Of a DNA stretch of 64,000 nt, positions 57,558-64,000 are shown in pieces. This stretch comes from Alkalihalobacillus sp047302405 (GTDB lineage Bacteria > Bacillota > Bacilli > Bacillales > Bacillaceae_D): NCBI RefSeq assembly GCF_047302405.1, contig NZ_CP154853.1:992001-1056000 (forward strand), in the 5' to 3' direction. Position 1 is the stretch's first letter. Every line of letters begins with the position of its first letter. The notes under the pieces were generated by a model. The model saw only the letters and a program-made list of their open reading frames with translations, had not been told where the DNA came from and made no database searches. The translations under genes and the position numbers were made by a program.

Positions 57558-58607
57558 ATGAAACGTTGGAAAACTGCATGGCGTTTTCTACCATTTTCTT
57601 TACTACTGCTATTATTAGCTGGCTGTGGTGAGGAAAATTTGACAGCACTTGATCCAAAGGGTCCACAAGCTGAGTGGCTTTTAGATAATATGTTATTGTC
57701 CCTCTATATTATGGCCTTTGTGACCGTTGTCGTATTTGCAATCTTTTTCATCATTCTTGCAAAATTCCGTCGTAAACCGGGTGATGATGAAATCCCGAAT
57801 CAAGTTCATGGTAATACAGCATTAGAAATTACGTGGACCGTTATCCCAATTATTTTATTAGTAATCTTAGCTGTACCAACTATTTCTGGTACATTTATGA
57901 TGGCTGATATGGAGCCAGACCCTGTAGCAGGTGAAGATACAGTGGTTATTAAGGTAACTGGGCATCAATTCTGGTGGCAATTTGATTACGAGAATGAAGG
58001 ATTCACAGCAGGGCAAGATGTGTATATCCCTGTTGGCGAAAAAGTATTATTTGAACTACATGCACAAGATGTTATCCATTCATTTTGGGTTCCAGCATTA
58101 GGTGGGAAAATCGATACCGTTCCTGGAATTACAAATGAAATGTGGCTTGAAGCAAGTTATGATGGAGTTTATAAAGGGAAATGTGCGGAGCTTTGTGGTC
58201 CAGCACATGCACTAATGGACTTTAAATTAATTGCTTTAGAGCGTGATGAGTATGATGCTTGGGTAGCTAGTATGCAAGAAGGTCCAGAAGAGCCTCAAGA
58301 AGTACTTGCACAAGAAGGTCGTGAACTTTTTGGTGCTGACGGACTTGGCTGTATTGGCTGTCATGCGATTGGTGGTTCAGGTACAGCAGCCGGACCAACA
58401 TTAACAAACTTTGCTGATCGTGAAGTTTTTGCAGGTTATTTAGATATGGATGACGATGAAAAACTTGCACAGTGGATTAGTGATCCTGAGTCATTGAAAC
58501 AAGGAAACAATATGACACAAGGTGTTGCAAACCACGATATTAGTGATGAAGAAATGGAAGCTTTAATCGCTTATTTACGTACTTTAACGATTTTAGACAA
58601 CGAGTAG
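57558..58607 (+). CDS. ctaC: Cytochrome caa3 oxidase subunit II with cytochrome c domain
   Basis: 349-residue subunit: signal with lipobox LLLAGC, two membrane helices, a cupredoxin domain with the CuA site CAELCGPAH, and a C-terminal cytochrome c domain with heme site GCIGCHAIGG and an axial Met candidate in NMTQG. The fused heme c makes this a caa3-type terminal oxidase. The extracellular part is Asp/Glu-rich, common in alkaliphiles. Located first among the structural genes. Confidence 0.96.
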   Translation: MKRWKTAWRFLPFSLLLLLLAGCGEENLTALDPKGPQAEWLLDNMLLSLYIMAFVTVVVFAIFFIILAKFRRKPGDDEIPNQVHGNTALEITWTVIPIILLVILAVPTISGTFMMADMEPDPVAGEDTVVIKVTGHQFWWQFDYENEGFTAGQDVYIPVGEKVLFELHAQDVIHSFWVPALGGKIDTVPGITNEMWLEASYDGVYKGKCAELCGPAHALMDFKLIALERDEYDAWVASMQEGPEEPQEVLAQEGRELFGADGLGCIGCHAIGGSGTAAGPTLTNFADREVFAGYLDMDDDEKLAQWISDPESLKQGNNMTQGVANHDISDEEMEALIAYLRTLTILDNE

Positions 58608-58644
58608 AGTAAGCGTTTATTCTATTGAAGAAGGAGGAAACCCA

Positions 58645-60522
58645 TTGGCTACACAACATACGAAAGATAAAAGCGTTGTATGGGATTGGCTAACGACTGT
58701 CGACCATAAAAAAATCGGGATTATGTATTTAATCGCCGGGACGCTTTTCTTTGTTAAGGCGGGTGTTATGGCCCTCTTTATGCGGATTCAGTTGATGATG
58801 CCTGAAATGAATTTTTTAAGTGGTCAAACATTTAATGAATTTATTACCATGCACGGAACGATCATGCTATTTTTAGCGGCTACACCTTTGCTATTTGCAT
58901 TTATGAACTTTGTTATACCTTTACAAATTGGGGCTCGTGACGTTGCCTTTCCATTTGTAAATGCAGTCGGATTTTGGGTATTCTTATCCGGTGGATTGCT
59001 TTTAAGTACAAGTTGGTTCTTTGGAGGCGGTCCTGATGCAGGTTGGACAAACTACGTACCACTTGCTAGCCGCGAATACGGTGGTCTCGGAATTGATTTC
59101 TACGTATTAGGTTTACAAGTATCTGGTATCGGTACGTTAGTTTCAGCGATTAACTTCTTAGTAACAATCGTCAACATGCGTGCACCAGGTATGACGATGA
59201 TGCGCCTACCATTATTCGTATGGACTTCATTTATTGCCTCTACATTAATTTTATTTGCGTTTACACCACTTGCAGCTGGTTTAGCACTTATTATGTTAGA
59301 TCGGATCTTTGATGGTATGTTCTTTATACCAGGCATGGGTGGTAATGCCGTTTTATGGCAGCATATTTTCTGGATTTTTGGTCACCCTGAAGTTTATATC
59401 TTAGTGCTTCCAGCATTCGGGATTATTTCAGAGGTTATTCCAGCATTCTCAAGAAAACGTTTATTTGGTTATACAGCAATGGTATTTGCAACGATGATTA
59501 TCGCCTTTTTAGGATTCATGGTTTGGGCTCACCACATGTTTACCGTGGGGATGGGACCAGTAGCCAACTCTATTTTTGCGATAGCTACAATGACGATTGC
59601 TGTACCGACTGGTATTAAAATCTTTAACTGGTTACTCACGATGTGGGGCGGTAAAATTACGTTTAATACAGCAATGATGTTTGCCTCTTCATTCGTGCCG
59701 ACGTTCGTACTTGGTGGGGTAACAGGTGTTATGCTAGCAATGGCTCCTGTTGACTATTTATACCATGATACATATTTCGTCGTGGCTCACTTCCATTACA
59801 TTATTGTAGGTGGAATTGTTCTAGCATTATTTTCTGGATTATTTTACTGGTATCCAAAAATGTTTAATCATAAGTTAAATGAGACTTTAGGAAAACTATT
59901 CTTCTGGATTTTCTATATCGGTTTCCATTTAACATTTTTTGTTCAACATTTATTAGGTCTAATGGGTATGCCTCGTCGTGTTTACACGTACTTAGGAAAC
60001 CAAGGTTTAGATGCCTTTAACTTTATAAGTACAATTGGTACATTCTTTATGTCTGCAGGGGTTATTTTACTTGTTATTAACGTAATCTACTCTGCATTTA
60101 AAGGAGAGCGAGTAACAGAAGCGGATCCTTGGGATGCTCGTACGCTTGAATGGGCAACACCAACTCCAATTCCTGAGTACAACTTTGCTCAAACACCACA
60201 AGTACGTTCACTTGATCCATTATTTTATGAAAAAGTACATGGCGATGGAACGATGAAATCGGCTGAACCGGTAGCAGACATTCATATGCCAAATGGTTCG
60301 ATTTTACCATTTATTATGTCGATTGGTTTATATATTGCTGGTTTTGGACTTATTATGAAGTCACCACATTGGGAGCTTGGTGGTAACGGATTAATCGTCT
60401 TAATCGTTGGTTTAGCGATTACATTTGGTACGATGTTTGTTCGTTCTATTAAAGAGGATCACGGATATTACATTCCTGCTTCTCGTGTAAAAGAAGAAAT
60501 AAATTCGAAAGGAGGAAACTAA
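58645..60522 (+). CDS. ctaD: Cytochrome c oxidase subunit I
   Basis: 625-residue heme-copper oxidase core with 12-14 membrane segments. Ligand motifs are HGTIMLF (low-spin heme), FGHPEVYILVLPAFGI (CuB His and cross-linked Tyr) and HDTYFVVAHFHYI (heme a3 and a). TTG start at 58645 with AAGGAGGAAA upstream. The proton-pumping terminal oxidase for an aerobic alkaliphile. Confidence 0.97.
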   Translation: MATQHTKDKSVVWDWLTTVDHKKIGIMYLIAGTLFFVKAGVMALFMRIQLMMPEMNFLSGQTFNEFITMHGTIMLFLAATPLLFAFMNFVIPLQIGARDVAFPFVNAVGFWVFLSGGLLLSTSWFFGGGPDAGWTNYVPLASREYGGLGIDFYVLGLQVSGIGTLVSAINFLVTIVNMRAPGMTMMRLPLFVWTSFIASTLILFAFTPLAAGLALIMLDRIFDGMFFIPGMGGNAVLWQHIFWIFGHPEVYILVLPAFGIISEVIPAFSRKRLFGYTAMVFATMIIAFLGFMVWAHHMFTVGMGPVANSIFAIATMTIAVPTGIKIFNWLLTMWGGKITFNTAMMFASSFVPTFVLGGVTGVMLAMAPVDYLYHDTYFVVAHFHYIIVGGIVLALFSGLFYWYPKMFNHKLNETLGKLFFWIFYIGFHLTFFVQHLLGLMGMPRRVYTYLGNQGLDAFNFISTIGTFFMSAGVILLVINVIYSAFKGERVTEADPWDARTLEWATPTPIPEYNFAQTPQVRSLDPLFYEKVHGDGTMKSAEPVADIHMPNGSILPFIMSIGLYIAGFGLIMKSPHWELGGNGLIVLIVGLAITFGTMFVRSIKEDHGYYIPASRVKEEINSKGGN

Positions 60523-61143
60523 ATGGCGGGTCATGTTGATACATCGAAAGGTTTACCTTCTCATCCTGAGAGGGCTACCCTTGAAGGTAAAAACAAATTT
60601 CTCGGATTCTGGTTCTTCCTTGGAGGCGAAACGATTTTATTCGCTACTTTCTTCGGAACTTACTTAGGTTTAAGAAATGGGATTGCGGATGGTCCTGCAT
60701 CATCTGACATTTTCTCCTTACCACTCGTATTTATTATGACAATGTTTCTTTTAACAAGTTCATTAACGAGTGTACTAGCAATGTTTGCGATGAAGAAGAA
60801 TAAATTTAAAACGATGATGGTGTGGATGTGGATAACTGTATTATTAGGTTTAGCATTCCTTGGATTCGAAATTTATGAGTTCTATGAGTACGTCCATCAT
60901 TATGGTTTAGGATTTTCGGAAAGTGCTTTTGCCTCTGCCTTCTATTCATTAGTTGGTTTACACGGGGCTCACGTTGCGTTCGGTCTAAGCTGGATTATCG
61001 TTCTTTTAATACGTTACTCTAGATCAGGTATCACTTTAACGAATGCACCTAAGTTTTACGTAGCGAGTCTTTACTGGCATTTTATTGATGTCGTCTGGGT
61101 ATTCATCTTCACTGTCGTTTATCTTATGGGAGTAGGAGGCTGA
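60523..61143 (+). CDS. ctaE: Cytochrome c oxidase subunit III
   Basis: 206-residue membrane protein, five helices, with GFWFFLGGETILFATFFGTYL and HGAHVAFGLSW plus YWHFIDVVWVFIFTVVYL, typical of bacterial subunit III. The ATG follows the ctaD stop immediately; GGAGG is inside the end of ctaD. Confidence 0.96.
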   Translation: MAGHVDTSKGLPSHPERATLEGKNKFLGFWFFLGGETILFATFFGTYLGLRNGIADGPASSDIFSLPLVFIMTMFLLTSSLTSVLAMFAMKKNKFKTMMVWMWITVLLGLAFLGFEIYEFYEYVHHYGLGFSESAFASAFYSLVGLHGAHVAFGLSWIIVLLIRYSRSGITLTNAPKFYVASLYWHFIDVVWVFIFTVVYLMGVGG

Positions 61144-61147
61144 TCGT

Positions 61148-61492
61148 ATGGCGGATAATTTAAGTCAATCCTTTGACAAAAGTGCAATGACTGAAGAAGA
61201 AAAGCGTCAAACGAAAAAAGAGATTAGACGTCAAATCATCGTATTTGCGTTAATGATCTTCTTAACGATTTTAGCTTTCTTAGCAGTAGGAAGCGACATC
61301 GTTCCTCGTTCCTTTGCGGTACCATTTATCTTAATTTTAGCTGCAGTTCAATTAGCTTTACAGCTGTTGTTCTTTATGCATATGAAAGATAAAGACCACG
61401 CATGGGCGAACGCTTTTATGATTACAGGTATCTTTGTAACAGTTCCAACGATTGCAGCATTAATGCTTTTACTTGGAATTACAAAATACTAA
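61148..61492 (+). CDS. ctaF: Cytochrome c oxidase subunit IV
   Basis: 114-residue protein with three membrane segments and an acidic then basic N-terminus (EEEKRQTKKEIRRQ). Matches the small subunit IVB of Bacillus caa3 oxidases. Four bases after ctaE, GGAGGC upstream. Last of the operon; a terminator follows. Confidence 0.93.
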   Translation: MADNLSQSFDKSAMTEEEKRQTKKEIRRQIIVFALMIFLTILAFLAVGSDIVPRSFAVPFILILAAVQLALQLLFFMHMKDKDHAWANAFMITGIFVTVPTIAALMLLLGITKY

Positions 61493-61502
61493 ATTTGAAA
61501 AG

Positions 61503-61534
61503 CCCTTTCTCGATTTTGGAGGAAGGGTTTTTTT
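61503..61534 (+). terminator. Rho-independent terminator after ctaF
   Basis: CCCTT...AAGGG hairpin with a T7 run. Confidence 0.8.
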
Positions 61535-61682
61535 GTTATTTTTAAAAGGCAGAGGGGGTGTGGCTAAGCAAGGTAGGGGTCAATGAAAAAGTCTCAACAT
61601 CACAATTCTAGAAGAACAATCTTAGGTTATTTGGTTTCTAAGTCAATAGTTTTTAATGAGTTCAAACGTTTTTTCATGATCC

Positions 61683-61758
61683 AAAACGGAGCGAGCGGAA
61701 TGCCCGGAGGCTCCCGACTCACAGGCGGAACGCGTAGGGCATGCAGCTCGTGGAGTAA
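61683..61758 (+). repeat. Truncated GC-rich repeat
   Basis: AAACGGAGCGAGCGGAATGCCCGGAGGCTCCC followed by GGCGGAACGCGTAGGGCATGCAGCTCGTGGAGTAAG, a shortened form of the GC-rich head. The rest of 61535-61985 has no gene. Confidence 0.75.
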
Positions 61759-61883
61759 GCTAATTAATGTAACCATATTTTAACGAGAAGACCGTTTTCA
61801 GTGGCCTTGCAAGGTATAACCTCGGTTGCTGTGTAAAAAGGAAGGAAGAAAGCCGTCGATGGTCTCAACGCGTCTCGCTCGTT

Positions 61884-61939
61884 ATGTCACAGTATTGTGA
61901 CATGGAAAGTGGGATGTTTGTCTTTCGTTCTGATATAAT
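61884..61939 (+). promoter_or_regulatory. 20-base palindrome and extended -10 promoter before the DUF420 gene
   Basis: ATGTCACA-GTAT-TGTGACAT (61884-61903) is a perfect palindrome, ~40 bases upstream of an extended -10 TGATATAAT (61931-61939). The motif is the inverse of the FNR/CRP pattern TGTGA-N6-TCACA. Likely an operator; regulator unknown. Confidence 0.55.
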
Positions 61940-61985
61940 GAATAAGGAAATGGATTTTGGCTTTTAGGTTAAGGAGTTGTAATGG

Positions 61986-62546
61986 ATGAATAATGACCAA
62001 TCAGTTGATTCAAACTCAATGAATTTTAAGAAGAGAAATTATAAACCGTGGATTATTGCGATTACGATTATCGTAAATGGTTTAGTTATGGTCTTATCGG
62101 GTATGCCTGGTTATGAAAATTTTGATTTATTTAATGTTCATGTTTTACCGATGATGAATGCGATTTTTAATAGTTTTACGTTTGTCTTTTTACTTATTGC
62201 ATTTATTATGATCTTAAAAAAGAATGTCAAGTGGCATCGTCGCTTTATTTATGCTGCTTTTAGTTCGACGGCTTTATTTTTAGTGACTTATGTATCTTAT
62301 CATTTTCTTTCTCCATCGACTTCTTATGGTGGTTCTGGATGGATGGCGGGGACTTATTATTTTATTTTAATTACCCATATCGTTTTAGCCGCAGTTATTG
62401 TTCCACTTGCTTTAATCACGGTAACGCGTGCTTGGAACATGGAGAATGAGAGGCATAAAAAAATCGCACGCTGGACGATGCCTTTATGGTTGTATGTCAG
62501 TTTAACTGGTGTTCTTGTTTATTTAATGATTTCTCCATATTATTAA
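61986..62546 (+). CDS. DUF420 membrane protein (YozB/CtaM-like)
   Basis: 186-residue polytopic protein with five or six membrane segments and conserved His residues (NVHVLPMMNAI, KWHRRFIYAAF, ERHKKIARWTMPLWLY). This matches the DUF420 family, of which CtaM in Staphylococcus aureus is needed for activity of the aa3 oxidase. Downstream of ctaF, an oxidase assembly role is plausible here. It has its own promoter and terminator, so it is not strictly part of the cta operon. Confidence 0.87.
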   Translation: MNNDQSVDSNSMNFKKRNYKPWIIAITIIVNGLVMVLSGMPGYENFDLFNVHVLPMMNAIFNSFTFVFLLIAFIMILKKNVKWHRRFIYAAFSSTALFLVTYVSYHFLSPSTSYGGSGWMAGTYYFILITHIVLAAVIVPLALITVTRAWNMENERHKKIARWTMPLWLYVSLTGVLVYLMISPYY

Positions 62547-62557
62547 TAAAGAATGTA

Positions 62558-62588
62558 AGACTTCAGATTGTTTTACTGAGGTCTTTTT
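62558..62588 (+). terminator. Rho-independent terminator after DUF420 gene
   Basis: AAGACTTCAG / CTGAGGTCTT with a T run. Confidence 0.85.
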
Positions 62589-62629
62589 AACATGTAAAAT
62601 AGGAAATTAAATAAAGGGGTTTGGAAAAA

Positions 62630-63091
62630 TTGAGGAAATGGGTTGCTTTAATCGTTTTTGTTCTGTTATTAGTTGGCTGTGGTGATAATCGAAGTGACTT
62701 AGAAGTTGCACCTGTTGATAATGAGGAAGACTATGAGGCTGCAGCTACGTTTGTTGAGAATTATAAAGCAGATATGACTAAATCTGTTGGCAATGAAGGA
62801 TTTGATTATTTAGAGGATTATTTAATTCCAAATAATAGTTATTATCATAGTCTTCGTCGTTATGTCTCTGATCTCGAACAATCAAATACGACTAAAGAAT
62901 TGATTGATTTTGAAGTGATTGAGGTTTTAGTTGGTGAGGAAAGTGAATATTATGTCGAGGCCAATGAAAAGGTCGCTCTTTCTTATCAAAATGGTGAAGT
63001 GGAAGAGGTCTCAAGGCATATCGAGTTTGAATTAGTTAGAAGTCCAGAAGGTACATTTCGTATTGTGACGATTCGTCAATTTAAAGATTGA
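62630..63091 (+). CDS. Lipoprotein of unknown function
   Basis: 153-residue lipoprotein: signal RKWVALIVFVLLLVGC, followed by an Asp/Glu-rich domain of NTF2-like proportions (~125 residues, ending VRSPEGTFRIVTIRQFK). TTG at 62630 follows AAAGGGG by 10 bases; TTG 62621 is too close. Exported and anchored. No closer recognition. Confidence 0.72.
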   Translation: MRKWVALIVFVLLLVGCGDNRSDLEVAPVDNEEDYEAAATFVENYKADMTKSVGNEGFDYLEDYLIPNNSYYHSLRRYVSDLEQSNTTKELIDFEVIEVLVGEESEYYVEANEKVALSYQNGEVEEVSRHIEFELVRSPEGTFRIVTIRQFKD

Positions 63092-63120
63092 CGATCAACA
63101 GAATACGTTTCGTGCAAAAA

Positions 63121-63158
63121 AAAATAAAAACCAGGCAGTCCTGGTTTTTATTTTTTTA
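63121..63158. terminator. Bidirectional terminator
   Basis: ATAAAAACCAGG / CCTGGTTTTTAT with A and T runs, between the lipoprotein gene and the convergent YugN-like gene. Confidence 0.92.
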
Positions 63159-63503
63159 CTTATTAACGGCTTCTAATAATTGAGTAAGCTTTGTATTACA
63201 TTTTTCTACAACCGTTTTTGGGAAATCTTCGCCAGCGTATTCCACACCGTGAGGGTAATAGTATTTACCAAGAATTGGAGCCATTACCTTTACGATCGTG
63301 TCTTCTTTAGGGATGTCCCCTTTAATAGCGTAGGCTGGTACACGAAGGTAGTAGATCTCTTGGTTGTTATGTATTTTCAAATCAAACATAACACGTTCGT
63401 AATCCCATTGTTCAGCATGGACAAAACCTAAAGACTCAGCTGCATAGTGTAATGATTCGAATTTTAATTCTTTATCAGCAATTTCAATGTGCTCGAATTT
63501 CAT
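63156..63503 (-). CDS. YugN-like family protein
   Basis: 115-residue soluble protein matching YugN-like small proteins: MKFEHIEIADKELKFESLHY at the start, YYLRVPAYAIKGDIP in the middle and LGKYYYPHGVEYAGEDFP near the end. Its place before a ylbC-like gene resembles ylbA of B. subtilis. GAAGGAGG precedes the ATG. Function unknown. Confidence 0.85.
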   Translation of the reverse strand: MKFEHIEIADKELKFESLHYAAESLGFVHAEQWDYERVMFDLKIHNNQEIYYLRVPAYAIKGDIPKEDTIVKVMAPILGKYYYPHGVEYAGEDFPKTVVEKCNTKLTQLLEAVNK

Positions 63504-63734
63504 TTTGAAAAAACCTCCTTCTTTTCAACTTACTATGTCCATTATTTATCATAGTATGAAAAGGCTTCAGTTGCAATCAATTCCGCAGGTTTTTGTGGAA
63601 TCAAGTCATATTTTCACCTTTTCGACACTGATTCATAAAGCTAGACAGAAGGTTACAGAAATAGAGAAAGGAAATACTTCTCTTTAATCCGAAAGGGTAT
63701 GTTAGATACTTAGTCATTTTGGGGGGGTGGAGTG

Positions 63735-64000
63735 ATGAGAAAGAAAAATCTAATCATTATCGTGTTTGTTTTTTTATTTGCATGTGTTGCTGTTTTTGAA
63801 AATCTGTATCATGATGAGCTGAAAGAGTGGTTCCCAGAACGGGAGTTGCTGCCTAATACATCTGATGAAGGGGAAGAGCTTTTTGACGAAGAGCACGTAG
63901 AGGAACATGAGGAGAAAAAAGAAGAATTGGCATCAGAGGAACTTGACCAAGATGATTTAATCATTGGCAAGACGATGAAAGAGGTAATAGAGGACTTTGG
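63735..64000 (+). CDS. ylbC: YlbC-like CAP-domain protein, N-terminal part
   Basis: Open to the right edge of the window; 88 residues are seen. An N-terminal hydrophobic signal (NLIIIVFVFLFACVAVF), a Glu/Asp-rich stretch and DLIIGKTMKEVIEDFG, the start of the CAP-associated N-terminal domain. This suggests an exported YlbC-type protein whose CAP domain lies beyond the window. GGTGGAGTG precedes the ATG. Confidence 0.65.
   Translation, partial: MRKKNLIIIVFVFLFACVAVFENLYHDELKEWFPERELLPNTSDEGEELFDEEHVEEHEEKKEELASEELDQDDLIIGKTMKEVIEDF

Overview
The window reads as a chromosomal segment of an alkaliphilic, spore-forming member of the Bacillaceae (Alkalihalobacillus/Halalkalibacter type). Gene content and order follow the Bacillus subtilis yku - rnjA - pdh - speA/ykt - yla - cta - ylb backbone, the codon use is AT-rich, Shine-Dalgarno sequences are strong, GTG and TTG starts are common, and a YjcZ-type sporulation miniprotein is present. 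Assignment is by recognition of families and synteny only; no search was run. No tRNA, rRNA, CRISPR array or phage genes were seen.

Layout. 1-6.4 kb: tail of an AEC permease, a diaminopimelate operon (dapH, a class III aminotransferase, dapL), ykuS, then the peroxiredoxin gene ykuU and the thioredoxin-like gene ykuV, separated by about 1 kb of structured repeats. 6.5-21.5 kb: an accessory glucuronoxylan/aldouronate block: alpha-glucuronidase (GH67), DUF624 protein, AraC regulator, Lpl-type ABC importer, Zn dehydrogenase, two Gfo/Idh/MocA oxidoreductases, a VOC protein, a GntR regulator, uxuA and uxuB, with only a short stub of what looks like uxaC. 21.6-22.6 kb: a gene-free IS-like relic carrying inverted GC-rich repeats. 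22.6-26.7 kb (minus strand): LacI regulator, Gfo/Idh/MocA, ThuA-like protein and a second Gfo/Idh/MocA. 26.7-27.4 kb: a second copy of the composite repeat element.

27.5-42 kb: rpoY-rnjA, def, pdhABCD, small lipoproteins, an aromatic-acid-exporter-like protein, a lipoprotein deacetylase, the dual-function RNA SR1 with its peptide SR1P, and speA. 42-55 kb: yktA, yktB, an AgcS-type symporter, suhB, ykwC, ylaF, typA, ylaH, ylaI, the PIN-PhoH protein, ylaL, glutaminase and ylaN. 55-64 kb: ctaA, then ctaB-ctaC-ctaD-ctaE-ctaF (caa3 oxidase and heme A synthesis), a DUF420 protein, a lipoprotein, a YugN-like protein and the start of a ylbC-like gene.

How they work together. The 6.5-21.5 kb block forms a plausible route: import of methylglucuronoxylan fragments (LplABC), release of (4-O-methyl)glucuronate (AguA), then the uxuB/uxuA part of the hexuronate route, with catabolite control suggested by two cre-like sites. 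The most unusual feature is a composite non-coding element (GC-rich palindromic head plus a variable number of about 121-bp hairpin units). It occurs twice, complete, in the same orientation relative to the downstream gene. In both cases it ends only a few bases before the Shine-Dalgarno sequence, and the units show paired stem changes that suggest selection for a folded structure.
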